From positions 29,297,001 through 29,361,000 of the forward strand of contig NC_092591.1 of NCBI RefSeq assembly GCF_047663525.1: a DNA stretch of 64,000 bases, read 5' to 3'. This DNA is from Anas platyrhynchos (Eukaryota; Chordata; Aves; Anseriformes; Anatidae). The notes below the pieces were generated by a model. The model saw nothing but the letters and a program-made list of their open reading frames with translations, ran no database searches and was not told the origin of the DNA. This document shows positions 14,048 through 53,200 of this stretch, in pieces. The position numbers and the translations under genes are program-made. How positions within the stretch are numbered: position 1 is the stretch's first letter; every line of letters begins with the position of its first letter.

Positions 14048-14636
14048 TTTAATTAAAAAGAAACTGAAAACAAAACTCTAAGAAAGGAAACGACAAAGTG
14101 CTCTAGGATGATGCTTTTTAATTGTTACTTTTATATTTTTAAAAACAAATCAATTAAAAACATTATAGACGTGCTGAAATTTCCTGTACAACAAATAAGA
14201 AAACAATAAAATTTGTACATCATATCAAGATATTTAACTAACAGTCACTTATTTGAAACGCATCAACTTTTCCCTTCTTAAGCAGGCCCCAAATGGGAAG
14301 AAGTATACAACAGAAATGCAGGAGATGTCATTGCCACACAGTAGAGCTTTGAGCCTGGAAAGTAAATCAGTTTAGATGAGCAACAGCAAGAGAAAACACT
14401 GAATGAGGAGAGAGATCTCAGCAACTATAACACGGTGAACATCAGAATGCAGGGAAAAAAATATTTGCCAGGATTCAAGTCACATTGGCCAAAAAGGATC
14501 CACAAGAGACCCCTGGTAGAAAGGTTACCTGTAATCCTGTTCTTCCTGCATAGATATCCTATGAAGCATGGCCTACTTACTCACAGAGACAATAGAGCCA
14601 ACTTCATTTAAAACATTTTAAGCCTTACCAACCTTT

Positions 14637-15048
14637 TCATAGAATCATAGAATATCCCAAGTTGGAAGGGACCCATAAGTCCTGGCACTGCACGGGTCTG
14701 CCCAAAAGTTTACACCACGTGACTCAGTGCACAGTCCAATTGTTTTTTAAATTCAGACAGACTTGGTGCAGTGACTACGTCCGTGGGGAGCCTGTTCCAG
14801 TGTGCAACCACCCTCTCGGTGAAGAACCTCTTCCTGATGTCCAGCCTAAACTTCCCCTGCCTCAGTTTAACACCACTCCTGTGGTCCTGTCACTGGTGTT
14901 TAAAGAGAATAGGTCACCTGCCTCTCCACTCCCCCTTGCAATGAAGTGTAGACATTGATGACGTCCCCCCTCAGCCTCCTCTTCTCCAGGCTGAACAGGC
15001 CCAGTGCCCTCAGCCGCTCCTCATACATCTTCCTCTCTAGGCCCTTCA
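14637..15048 (-). mobile_element. CR1 LINE, 3' part
   Basis: The plus strand starts with tcatagaatcatagaat, the reverse complement of a CR1 tail, followed by the inverted 3' end (gaacctcttcctgatgtcc, ctcagcctcctcttctccagg). It lies in the sense of PTPRJ, probably within its 3' UTR or just beyond. Confidence 0.9.
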
Positions 15049-16641
15049 CCTATCCCTGGGATCAACAGGTCATTTAGTTCAAACTTCTGCCTCTTCTCAC
15101 AATGATTAAGTGTTGGGAAATCACAGAAGTGTTGAAGTAGATACAATGGTATTAAAAATGGATATTCATTAGATGCTGACACAATGGAGACTTTGTGACA
15201 CTGAGACTTCCAACATCAAAAGAATGGGACAGATACTTTTGTTTTCTGCAAGAAAAGGTGGTTGGACAGAAACACAATGCTATCTGGTTCTGATGTTCAA
15301 CTGCAATATAAAGCAAACACAATCTAAAGTAGAAGATTCATCTCCCTCTCCTCCGTGCTGTATAAAACAAGGACTTCTGAAGCAACAGAGCATTCATTCA
15401 CCACCCTAAGGCAGCAAGTTTCCGCAGGACCTGGAATAAGGAATAACTGGTTCTGTGCTCTGCACTTAGAAGACTGAAAGGAAGAAAAAAATAACATGAC
15501 TGTAAGGGGCAGGCCTTTCTTCCTCCCAGTTCCTTTGGAATGGTTCAGTTTGGTCCCAGTGGTTTACTTCTGTTTGTCATCTGACAGCAGCTTAGGAAGA
15601 ATGCTGGGTGAGATCAACTATGTGGACTGCCATTTTGGATGGAGTCAGGCAGGATTGCTAACCTCATGAATTAGGTTTGGAGGTTTTTGTTTTGTTTTTG
15701 TGTGTATGTGTACTGATTAAAAAAAAAAATCAGAGAAAGAAAAAATATTCAAGAACGCACAAGTGGCTGCTACAAAAAAAAAAAAGAACTGAAGCATTTC
15801 GTGGTTTGTCCTCCAGTTTTGCTCACCTAGCACACCACAATTTCACACTGGGTGTGAAAAATTCCTCTGGTTATCTGTAAATTTACAGTTGTACACCAGG
15901 AATTCCTACATTTTCTTCTGCTAACAGTGGATTCTGTGAGGTTGACAGGTTCCACTGTAATACCACATATACACCTAATATATGTAGCTATTTTTGACAA
16001 CTCTGCTAAAAAAAACAAACAAACAAACAAAAAGCAGCAGAACTTCAGGGACTCTGGTTATTAAACCTTCACAAGATTTTCACTTCTTTAGAGCTATTCT
16101 ATAGCATTATTCATAAACTTCATATTCCTTTGCAATGCAACCAGTGCAATGATCCAAAGACCAAAAAACAACACACCCCCAAACTATTTAAGAAGTCCTT
16201 CATCGGTAATGCCTTCATAAGTCTAGCAGTTATGTACCAGCAAAATCCAATCAAATCCTTGCCATGCAAAACCAGCAAACTAGGGGTTTTCTGCTTGTTT
16301 GTTCTATTTTTAAAAGGACCAGTTAAAATAACAGCAGCAGTACATTGCAAACAATTACAAAACAATTACATTAGATCAATGAGATGCAGGCAGGTAACAT
16401 ATATCTCAGTTTTAAACGGCTAAATCAACCGAGAAGTTGGTCTTTACAGCAGAACTTTGTGCAATTTGTTTTGGTAGAAACAGTAAAGCCAGTCAATCTG
16501 TTTGGGAGTGCTTGGACACCTGGAACCTTAGTTCAACATTTTCACAGATTTATACATTTGAGGAAAAACAACAACAATAAAAAGACACCGACCTGAGTAA
16601 AACTCTATTAGAATAGAGTGATCATTATTCAGTAAATCATA

Positions 16642-16649
16642 TATTGCAC
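16642..16649 (-). promoter_or_regulatory. Possible miR-25/32/92/363 8-mer seed site in the 3' UTR
   Basis: The minus strand reads GTGCAATA, the 8-mer complement of the miR-92-family seed, in an AU-rich setting about 0.95 kb after the stop codon. An 8-mer can occur by chance in several kb; without conservation data this is only a candidate. Confidence 0.25.
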
Positions 16650-17584
16650 CTTTAAATAAATCATTATAAATTGTATAAAAACAGGAATATCAGCCAGGAA
16701 CAGGGAGGGGCTATTCCATCCTTCATACACACCCACACACAACCCCGCGCACACATTCACATACTCACTTGCTCAGTTTTTCACTATAGTTAAAGCTCGG
16801 AGTGACACACCACACTCCTTTTCCTCTAGCAGAGGCACTGAAACATTAAGGCAGGGGATATTCATGGTGAAATGCAAAAACAAAGCTCACCTCCAAACTT
16901 CTGGAGAGTCCTGCCAACAGTGCAACTACAGTTAGGTTTGACATAAGCCTTATTTAAAAATCTGTGTTCTCATTAAGAGTTTCAGTACAAAAATAGAATC
17001 TCTGCTGTTTTTTTTTCTAGAGTAGCAACTAGAAAAGGCACAATTTCCAAGTACAAATGTCCATTTGGAGGAGGTGTTTGTAGTCCTTTTTTAAATAAAA
17101 AGGAACACTCAGAAAAAAAAAAAAAAAAAAGATCACAGAGGCACATATCTATTAGCTAAGTAACCAGATACAGTAGATAAAATATGTTCCTGAAACTTAT
17201 AATTAAATATATTAAAACAGCCCACAAGCCTGGTGTCTGTAAATGAAATCATATAAAATTGTAATAAAAAGCTTGTGTTATTATTTTAATATTGAAATTC
17301 TAGTTCATTGTTCGTACTGTAAATGCTATTTCACCTATCAGTACTGTTAAATTCCCAAGAAAAAGCAAAAATTCCTCTGTTAACTTTAACTATTTTCTTT
17401 TTATAACAATCCTTGGCTCCTGCCAGCACTGTTTTTGTCCTCCTGTAGATCACATCTTCATATAAGGCCAAAACTGGAGAAACCAAATGTAAGACACTGC
17501 ACACAATCCTGGAAAACATACGTAGAACGTCTCCCTTTCTTATGCGCAGGCAACACCTCTTAGAGACACTGCGTTCCTTCCAGG

Positions 17585-42778
<25,194 letters not shown>

Positions 42779-43318
42779 CTAGAAAACAAAAAGAAATAAA
42801 TTAAAACTTTAAAACTACTGGAGGCTCAAATAAAATAAGGAATGTTTAAGTAACAGGTAGTACAAAAAAAAAAGTTTTAAAAAGAAAGTATTGTTTCACT
42901 ATACACTTCTCAACCTGCAAAAGAAATACCTAAAAATCTATTAACAAAAACAACACCGAAAACATTCTGATCAATTAGAGAGAAAAAGTAAGCATGCTGG
43001 TAAAATGTTAGTTTCCACATTTTTTTTCCCTCTAACCAACCTTTATTTTGTCAAAAACTTGGCTTGGCATAAGGTGGTTATTTTGCACATAGAAATTTAA
43101 AAACAAACCCCAGATCTTAATTAAGAAACTTAAGTTACCCTCAATACCATCCCACAAAAAGAGGCAGATGAGACTGATAGGGTTTTTATTCACAGGGATT
43201 TTTCTTTCATCCTATGGCTGCATAAACTTTATTATTACTTCTCACAAAAGAGCATTTTGCATTTTCTGAAACAATTCAGTGAAGTCAAAATTCAAAACAT
43301 TTAGCATATATTCTTAAT

Positions 43319-43693
43319 ATCCTACGAGGAGCGGCTGAGGGAGCTGGGCTTGTTCAGCCTGGAGAAGAGGAGGCTCAGGGGTGACCTTATTGCTCTCTAC
43401 AGGTACCTTAAAGGAGGCTGTAGCGAGGTGGGGGTTGGTCTGTTCTCCCACGTGCCTGTCACGGGAATTTTAGATTGGATGTTAGGAAGAACTTCTTTAA
43501 CAAAAGGGTTATTAGGCATTGGAACGGGCTGCCCAGGGAAGTGTTTGGGTCACCATCCCTGGAGGTCTTTAAAAGATGTTTATATGTAGAGCTTAGGGAT
43601 ATGGTTTAGTGGAGGACTTGTTAGTGTTAGGTCAGAGATTGGACTCGATGATCTTGAGGTCTCTTCCAACCTAGAAATTCTGTGATTCTGTGA
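43319..43693 (+). mobile_element. CR1 LINE fragment, internally deleted
   Basis: Close relative of the CR1 at 31720, with the same octamer tail (attctgtgattctgtga). Compared with that copy it lacks about 40-45 bp after cacgtgcctg. It sits in intron 1 of PTPRJ, antisense. Confidence 0.9.
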
Positions 43694-44504
43694 TATGTAC
43701 ACATAAAATAGCAGCAGCTGCCTATTAACTGCAACCTAAAACTAGTCTGCTACAAACACTGACAGGAACACAAGAATTTTGCTTTGAAAACGTTTTTAGT
43801 CTTTCAACTTCGTGCTTTTCCTCCCCGCTAAGCTATTCCCCTTCCTGCTAGTCCCCAGACAAACTGCCCTCTAAATTGTTTTCTTCATCTCCCGCCAGGT
43901 GGCAGCACAAAATGCTCCTAAAAGAGCGCACTAAAAGCACCAGATAGGGGTCTGAAGGCACTTGAGAGAAAAATAGTGATTTCCAGCTGACACCAACCGA
44001 CTGCGGCAGCCACTTTTGTCAGGCAACAAACACAAGACTGCTTCAGCAGTCGTAGAAAATTAAATACAACCATTCACCTCACAAAGATTCACGTTAGAAG
44101 GTAAAGGCAAGCAGGGAGATGTATGCATCCCAAGAACACGCGGGGCCCCAGCACAGTGCTAAGGACCAGAAGATCATGGTTCCCTTGTGCCACGAGGGCT
44201 TGCAGGCACAAGAGGTTTCTGGCCACACACCTCCGGGTCTTCCAGCATTATGGTGTGGGTAATCGGAGACTGTTTCAAACCCCAGCTCCTTGGGTGGTGC
44301 CTGAAGAAGGGCTGGCCCTCAAAATGCATTGTTTATAGAAAATCAAGTTTAGCTTTATGCTGGATGGTGCCTTACCCACCCAAAGCACTAAGCCTTCTGA
44401 TAGCAAAGGTTGACACATTTACCTGAAGCACCTCAGGTTTTCTCTCATTTTCTTTTTCCACTGTTTTCTTAGACGAAGTTGCTACCACCCAACAACGTGA
44501 TGAG

Positions 44505-44615
44505 TAAGCAACAGACCTGAGCAACCTGCCCCTGGTGACCCTGCTTCAGGTGGGGGTAGATTTGATCATCTCCGGGGTCCCTTCCACCCTTGCCCATTCC
44601 ATTTCTGAGCTTCCA
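44505..44615 (+). mobile_element. Possible short CR1 3' remnant
   Basis: The stretch gatttgatcatctccggggt followed by cccttccacccttgcccatt resembles the end of CR1 copies (gatgatctccagaggtcccttccaaccc). It is short and decayed. Confidence 0.5.
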
Positions 44616-46889
44616 CAAGCTAACTAGAAATAAGCGGCTATATCGTGACAACACAATGTAGAGCCTGAATCCCAAACAGCTTGCCCCTCAGCTCTGCTGT
44701 TGCCACAACCAGCTCCAGCAGCAACAGGGTTACAGGCCCTGGCAGACACCCTCTCAAAAAGTTAGACGATACCATTAGGTCTTGCTCTTCATATAAATGG
44801 CTACAAAAAGCATTCTGCAAAGGTGAGGTAGACAAGCTGACTAGAAGAAACACAGCAGAAGGAAATCCTTCAGCTTAACAACAGTGAGAAACGCAGCAGA
44901 AGAGACTGCGATGGTGTCAGTGCTGCAGCAAAATGTTTGGCTGCACTTCCTAAGCAAAAAAGTGCTTGTAAGAGGTAAAGAACCAACTCCTGATCTTCTC
45001 CAGTGCAGTCCTACAGACAACACAGGGCACAAAGGACAATCGGTACTCGGGTTCGCATCTCCTACATACAAATGTAACACTCATTGTCAACCTTGCTGAA
45101 TATTTGAGAGCCCAGCTAAATCGCTAGGCCTATAGGAAGTGAAGAAACGTGTTCATTTGCACTCAGGTCAAGAGTCCTTCTGTATTCTTTCACAAACAAG
45201 TGGCCAAGGAAGAAGTAACTACAAAGAAAAAAGCCACTCAAAGGCAGGAAAACAGCCCTGTGCAGCATTCCAAGTACAAGTGCTGAGCTACCTGGAAACA
45301 GCTGCTGAGTGACGAGCAAAAGGTGAGATTCCCTGAAATGCAGGGCCATCTAGAAGAAAAGCCAGAAAGATGCTGTGCTTAATATGAAAAGGAAATTGTA
45401 AACGGGAAAAGAACAAAGAAAAATGAAACAGAACTGTGTATGTCACAGTGATTTCTACAGCCCCACAGGCAAAATAGCAAAAGCCTCACATCACACACAA
45501 CTTGTCCTTAAGTTATTCTCTCTTCTGTAAAACCACCTGGAGATGCCAGTGTTCTTGAATTTTTAAGTTTCTCAGTTCCTTCTCCTGAAAGTTCAAGTTC
45601 AGGTGTAGAGCATCCTTCCTGAGCAACAGGAACAGACATCAGATGACTGAGAAATAGCTATGCCACTACCAAGCCCCCCAATACCCCTGCTTGCAAACTT
45701 CCCCATTTCTTCCCTGCCTGCCCAAACAATACGCACGTTGATCCCTGGTTTACTCCCAGCTCTGACCATCTGATCTAACAGCAACTTACTACCAAGCTGC
45801 CACGAACTCAGTTGTACAGTCATGCGTTGGTTTTGTTAATGATGTTCAAGCAACAAAAGGAAAGTTGTGCTAAAACTTCTGTCTTGTGATGATCGAACAT
45901 CTTCCTGGCATTTTATTTGCTTTTGTTCATCGCAGACTTCAGCAATCTCGCAATACCCCTCTGACTTTCCAGAAACCTACATGCTAACCAAATTGAACAA
46001 AGCACACCCTGCCAGCAGCAGACAGCCCTCCTTATGAAACCCAAAACCACGCAAAACAAATGATCCCATTCCCGAGCGTCAGCCTGCCTGACTCAGTCAT
46101 TCCGTGCTGTATTTTTCAACAAGCCATTGACTTAACTGTTCTCCAGCCTCCTGTTATTACTTAATGAAATGCTATTTATACAAAACATTTGTTTATTATT
46201 TCAGAGGATATTCATGCTGAACACCTGATTCTCCTTGGGTTCACATCTGACATGCCCAGAGCCGTGCCAATTCCACTTTTCTTTTCAATTACATTAATCC
46301 ATATTACTCATGTATGGAGCTGTTCCCACCTCCTCCTCTCCCCCAGACAGCTGGAATGTGCAGGGGAGAACATCTCTCCCCAAGAAAAGCTAGGAAATAT
46401 TCAACAGATCAAGCAAACAAAAAGACAGCAAAATGTGAAACGGTGAACATTTCAACTGAACAACAGGAGAGGTGTGTATACACAAACTCATCGCTGTCAC
46501 CAGCTATGGCAAATGAATCTTTTCATGCATCACACAGCAACACACAGAATCTGACCAGAGGGTGTGCTTTGCAGGGGAGCTGAAGAATTCACCTGCACTC
46601 ACATGAGGTCTGTCCTGCACTCCTCATTTGTTTTGTGTAAGAACTGCAGGACTCGGCTCCATCCTCCTCATGTAGAGGGTGGGTCACATCACTGAGCAAT
46701 CACCATTATTTTCACAGATAATTTTACCAATGAAGAAACTAAGAACAGGAAAACATTTTCAAAAATTCTACATGACTGAGAAGCCCAAGCCGCACTGATG
46801 TTTGCTGACTCAAAGCTTTTCAAGAGGAGGATCTGAAATGTGCCTGCCATACACAAGCATCAGAGTAGCCATGGGAGCTGGGCAGCAGC

Positions 46890-47290
46890 AGGAAGCCAGT
46901 GGTGCCTCTCCTGCTGGCAGCAAGACTTTGGATTGACTCTGCAACTTCCCTCTACAACTACCTGAAACAAAGCTGTGGGGATTTGGGGGGGTCAGCCTCT
47001 TCTCACAGATAACTAGCAATAGGACAAGAGGGAATGGCCTCAAGTTGCACCAGAGTAGGTTCAGGTTGGAAATGAGGAAACATTTATTCTCAGAAAGAGC
47101 AGTCAGGCATTGAAATGGGTTGCCCAGGAAGGTGGTGGAGTCACGGTCCCTGGGGGTGTTCAAGGAAAGGTTGGACGTGGTGGTTAGGGTCATGGCTTAG
47201 TGGGTGACATTGGTGGCAGGGGGATGGCTGAACCAGATGACCTTGGAAGCCCTTTCCAACCTTACTGATTATAGGATTCCACGATTCCAA
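46890..47290 (+). mobile_element. CR1 LINE fragment, older subfamily
   Basis: Contains CR1 coding remnants (gggaatggcctcaagttgca, gcattgaaatgggttgccca) and a 3' end with ccctttccaaccttactgat. It differs from the two younger plus-strand copies and has no clean octamer tail. Confidence 0.85.
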
Positions 47291-50200
47291 CTAGGCTGTG
47301 CTGGCAAACTGCACCCTCCAGCAAAGTTTGGGTTCCTGCATAGGAGGAAACCCTCGTCGACAGCAACCCACCTGCCTGGGGTGCTCCAGTTTCCAAAACA
47401 AACAGCGTGGTCTGGTTCATGTAAATAGAGGGTTAGGAAGTTGGCTCTAGAGTCAAAGTGTGAGCAAACCAAAACACCCTAACCAAGAAACCCCCTTAGC
47501 CACAAATCTTTCCTGAGAAGACAGTTGAGGCTGCTGCTTACTATTTCATGTGTGCTCACCAGCGCGTGCCTTATGACTCAGATGCAAAGAGCCAGGAAGC
47601 TGCTCACACCCCTCTCACAACTAACGATCTTTCACACCTGTACCTTCTGATCTTCTCTTCTCCACCCACCCATCCTCTCAGGTTTGGATTAGCTCTACAC
47701 AAATACCACCAAGCTGTCATTACTGCAGTCTCCAAATTCCTTCTCAAAGCCCCTTCACAACAGCAACAGCAATCAGACCATTGGCTAATTAAGCTCAGTG
47801 CCCACTGAACTTGACCTCGCTTCCTTTTTCCCTCTGCTGTGTGCACCTACCATTAGCCGTCCCACACCCATGGCCATGGGCTTTTAGGGCAAGCCAGAAC
47901 ACTGAAACCATCACAATGGTTTTAAGACTCCAGGCTTTGCTGAAGTTAGAAGCCATCGCTGCCCGGCTGACAAATATTAACTAGCAAAGCCACAACGACT
48001 CCGTCGCTTGTAGTCTTCTCTGACACCTCAGATTTTTCATACTTGGCACAGGTTTATTCAGAAAGAATTCCAACACAAAAGGTTTCGCTCTAAGTCACAC
48101 AAAAGTGAAAACTAAAGCCACGAATATCACCATGAAGTCCTGCAGTGCTGACAGTGAGATTGCCCAGGCATTGCATCCACAGACTGACAAGGCCCTCCAA
48201 TACTTGCTCGTTTTCTAGGACTTGTAAGGCATTGTCTGCTGCTCCAGCTGGGGACATGTTCCCATTACATTGGGAGTATAGTGTCGAGACCAGCAGGATG
48301 CGTTCCTGCAGGAGGGAACAGTCTCAAAGGCTGGCTGGGGTTTCGACAGATGCAACATTCTTGTCTCTTTCAACCCATCTCAGGGCTGTTTCACCTTATT
48401 CATTTCCACGTTATTGCCAAATCAATGGATTTTGTAGGCTAACAGCACAGGGCAATCAAAATGAGATTACATGAACTGGGACTTAAAACCACGTCCCACT
48501 CATTAGGTGTGAATGAGCCTATATGAGCCTACTTCAAATACCATGCCTTACTTTGACAATTTCTGGCTTTGGGGGCAAAAAGAAAGATCATAACAGAAAA
48601 TGAACTAAAACATACTGCCATAGTATTTCACCTTATTTTCTAATTTCTTCCTAAGATGTCATAAGTCTTTAATTCCAAAACGCTTCTCTGCATTTAAGCA
48701 AAGTCTAAATGTATCCTCTGGTATCTTAGGCAGACACTCATGGCACATCCACAAAACACCATTTCACAGAGTGGTTTAAGAGGGTTTATCCCCTGGGGTG
48801 AAAGCTCCAGTTTTAGAAGCAGAACTCAAGTTTTTGTGAGATATTTGGAGTCTCCATATAACCCTAAATGAGCAGCAATGCTAACGAGACTGCATGGGGC
48901 TAGCTGGAGGTCCAAAATCCAGAAGAAAGAAAAATGAGCTGATGTTTGCTATTAATTGGGTAGGGCTGGGCCCCATTCTGACACAATGTTGTTTTAGGAA
49001 GCTATGCAAAACCCTAAAGCAGTTAATAGTCATACACAACTGTGCATAGGCTATTTTGAGCTTTTATGCAGTTATATGAAAGAAGGAAGACTATTTCCAC
49101 TTTACAAATACAAGTATTTGACCCCTGACATTTCTAAATTCTGTCTTCCCCGAAGCAAGCTTTTCTCCAAAGAGGGACCAAATATAATTTTTCCACTGAC
49201 TTTTATGAATAAGTTTGAGATTCTGTTTTGTGTATCACCTCCAGTGAACTAAAAATGCTGTCAAAGACAAAACCTTGTAGAAAAGCTAAGATGAGACACC
49301 GAATGAAAATTCACAGTGAAATATACTGGAGAAAATCTTTCCTTCCTCTCCTGGTTTTTCTCTGTATTCGACTTGTACCTGCTTCTCAGATGGCTAACAT
49401 AGGAGTGAGGAATTTTCTGGGCAAAGTATCTGAAATCAAGAGAAAATATCTAGAATGGAACTCATCTGAAACGCACCTGTTAGACCTGCTTCTACTTTCT
49501 CAGTCCTATCCTTCTAGAAAAGGTTTTTGAGGGAAGTTTTCCAGTGGTTTGGTACCAGGCGATGACTTATCTACCCGTGCACATAAGAACAAGCAACAGA
49601 AATACCTAAGGCCAAAAAGCACAGATTTTGGTAGTAAATTGGCTGATAGTAGGTCCAGACACCAAATACGACTGCATTACAACTGATGGCTCACCACTGA
49701 CCTTAGGAAGCAACATTAGACCTCGTTCCAATAGCTTCCAGATGAGAAATCAGTTTAAAATTTTTCCATGCAACCCAACAGCTTCTCTGTTTCTCCCAAA
49801 CCTGCAGGTCCTGAAAAACTCCGGGCCACGGGAGCTGCAAGCCACCTCAGTTTGGCAGCACCACTCTCAGCATTTTGCATTCATCCAGCTGACAAAGCAA
49901 CAACAAAACTTCATCCCAGAAAAAGGCTGCACAGTTTAATGAGTTTACATTTTCCATATAAACCAATCAGCCCTACGTATAACATCTCCTCAGTGATGGT
50001 CCCGCTGAAGGAGTTTACGAACAGAACAGTGTGCTTATTCAACAATGGCAATGAGTAGTATTTAGGACAGCCACTTATTAAAAACCAAATTATTATCCTA
50101 CTCAAGCTACTTATCGCACCAACATCAGTGTAAAGAGCAGCTGAGTGCGCAATGAGCAATGCCTGAATGGAAAAACTCCTCTTTTAGTATGAATTTTCAG

Positions 50201-53200
50201 TTAACACAGCCATTTTCTTTCAAAATTAAGAGTTTTCAGCATCAACCTTCATTTTATACAAACAAAGCACATTCCTGCATGTGGCTTAAGAGCACTGTTT
50301 TTTTTCCACTCTGAGTCATTGCTTAGGCACACCCTGGAAGGAGTAGGATACAATGAAAAAAGGAAAGAGAAAAAAAAAAAGAGAAAAAAAGAGTCCTGTG
50401 GCAACGACACAATGCTAACTGTCCCCAAATCAGCAGGGTTGGCCACCCAGACAACATGGAAAATGCACACCAGAGCCAGCAGCTGCCTGGCCTTTGCTGT
50501 GCGGTTATGAAAATGAGGGGCATTTCCTGACAGGGCCCTATTTCAGATCTGTTGAGAGTGATTGAGGCTCTGAGTTTCTCTCTTATCAAAAGTAGATTTC
50601 CTTTTCCCAGGTTGGACACTTTGGACTGTTTAGAGTCTTTGCTCAGGAAAGTGTTAAAGCTCACTTTTGAGCTGCATTTGGTTTGAGAGTTTCCAAAGTA
50701 CTTCTAACTATAAAGGGATTTAAAAAAATTATATAGAAAACTTGGATACGATATGAAGACAGAAAGATGATTTACAAATAAAGACCAAATTTTTAATCCA
50801 TGACACCTTGCCCAGGGGCAGGAGAACCATGGCCTGTGAAAGCCTTCAGCTTACTTCCTCCCACGAGGAGCTCAAAATTCTGTCTTGCTAGACAGAAATC
50901 CTTCTTTTATGGCAGTCTTGATGTTGGTATATGAAAAGCTTGTTGTTTCCCATGTTCCCGTGTTTTTTCTATACATGTCTTAGGACCATTCATCTATTTG
51001 CCTTTATCAGGCTCCTGAAAACTTCCTAATTTAAAAAGCAATGAGGTGTGCAGCTGGGATAAACCAGCCTGCGACCACTGCCTGACACAAAGACCTTTCA
51101 GGCTAACCTTCATCTCCTCCTTCATGCTCTGTTACTGTTTATTACAATTTATTTATGCTCCTTCAGTTCGTTCACTTCTAACTCTACATAAACCACTGCA
51201 CAATAGCCCAAATCTCTTTTGTGTTTCCCTTGTCCTTTAGCTGGGAAAACCTATCTGAAGGGAGGGAGGAAAGCAATCCTTCCCGGCCATCCCCAAAAAG
51301 TAGCTCTGGTTTGGTAATGCAGCCTTCAGACCACTAGAGGCCTCAATAAAACCAGCAAACTTCAGCCTGAGTGACTAACAAAAGTGAAACATGCCTGCAT
51401 TTCCCCCCCAAATTGACATATACCGGAAAATACAAGGCTAAGGATGACCGTGCTGGAGCAGGCTGGGCGGATGTAGATGTAAACGCCAGCTGAGCCGCGG
51501 TCGTGGGAGCTGATGCCACCATGCCTGGCTGGCTAAGGCAGGCTCAGTGCATCTTCAAGCATCACAAACCTGTTACGAGGGAAGTAATTTTTATACAGTA
51601 AGTTATTGTCTAGACCTCATAGTTTCTTCACAGTGGTTATTTACTACTTGTCACATCTTCATCTGCGCTGTTTTGTATCAAGCCTGCAATTTTTGATGAG
51701 CCCTAATAGCAAAGAAGCATCAGATCATTTTCTTCAAAATAAATGCAAATTGCCTCATAGCAAAAAGTGTGGAGCTAAACACGTTCCAACTCGAAATTAA
51801 GTCAGAGCTTCAGCCGATCTACAAGGCTCAGATTATCACAAACGAACAATCTGATTACATAAACAATGTTTTTCCATACGCCGTTTTCATGTGCAGCAGC
51901 ATGGGGCCAGTGGGGGACACCCTTGAGGTTTGCCCACAACTGTCAGCCCATTTAATCCTTTAATGAATTTAAACTGGAGCAACAGACAAATGGACTGCAA
52001 ACGTTCAAAACATGTAGTAGTACTCCTCAGAGGAAACAAAAGATCCATTGTACAGCTCCAGTAAGTTCATCCAGGGCTCTGGTAGAGTCTCTCTTTTCCT
52101 CCCCTTTGAACAGAAGCTGAATAGAAACAGGAATGAGAATTGGCTTCACCATCACCCCTTTGCCAGACTCGCCTCTGTGAATACAGAGGCTGGATGAGAA
52201 GTTACTCACTGACAACAACTTCGGCTCTCTCTCACTTACCAGTCAATAGACGTGGCCATATATTAAAGGTCATCTTCGTGGCCACCTGTGAGGACCAGCA
52301 ATGGTGGAAGAAGGCTGGGTGATGCAGCATCACAGCCAGAGATCAATGTGGCACTGCAGCCCAGCCAGCTGCAAACTTTTTGCTCTGGAAAAATAATATC
52401 CAGGGCTTCTTTCTCTTTCCAAAATATGTGAAGGAGTTTGGCTTAACTCTGATACAAATCAAATATCAATTAGTTTGCTTCAAACTCTTATACTTAAGAG
52501 GAAGATAAATTTATGCTGCTTATTATGAGTCTTGAGACAACCATGTTAATCCCCAAAACAAATTGCATATTGTATCATTTTGCATGGTCTTGCAGATCGC
52601 TTGAAAGAGAAACAGAGGGAACTTCTAAAACAACAAGTAAATTTGTTTACACCATTCTGCTCATTGCTGGCTTGAAGCAGCAGTACCATCTATACAGCTT
52701 CCCTTAGCCTTTGCTACTTGCATACAATCATGTGTTTTCTGTTACCTGTACCATCAAAACACAAAAACACCCGCCTTTCTCCTGCACTGTCTAAACAGAC
52801 ACATTTGAAGTTTGTATTAAAAGTTCTTGAAAATAACTTTTTAAGAAAAGAACGCAAGTGAATGAAAGACAAACATTCCTTAAATTTACCTGCTTTTTTT
52901 TTTTTTTTCCCCAACTGATTGCACTACCAATAAATTAATATGCACCACCAGCAAGTTTAATGACGAAGCACAGCAATTTAAATCAGAAATTCACCTTCCA
53001 CTTTATGGTGGCTTTCACAAATTTAAAAAAACACAAGACTTTAAGAAGAAAACTTCCACACAAGATGTGTTTTTGAAGGCAGACACACGTTTTATACAGC
53101 CAGCCTTCTGTTTAACAGACTGATTTGGCAAAAAAATGTAAAGCAAAGCACTCTGAAGATTTATGAGATAACGGTGCACTACTAAGAATAATTTCATCTC

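Larger units (their letters stand above)
14048..17584 (-). other. PTPRJ: Probable PTPRJ 3' UTR (end uncertain)
   Basis: An AT-rich stretch directly after the stop codon with no supported coding exon. No minus-strand AATAAA was seen here. Variant ATTAAA signals occur at 17285-17290, 14117-14122 and 14048-14053, so the UTR could be about 0.3 kb or about 3.5 kb. Mammalian PTPRJ has a long 3' UTR, which favours the longer form. A CR1 in the same sense as the gene lies inside the longer version. Confidence 0.45.

Noticed and set aside
17094..17135. Plus-strand AATAAA followed by A18, considered as a second processed insertion
   Set aside because: The spacing is short and the stretch lies in AT-rich 3' UTR sequence of the opposite strand, where such runs are expected by chance.
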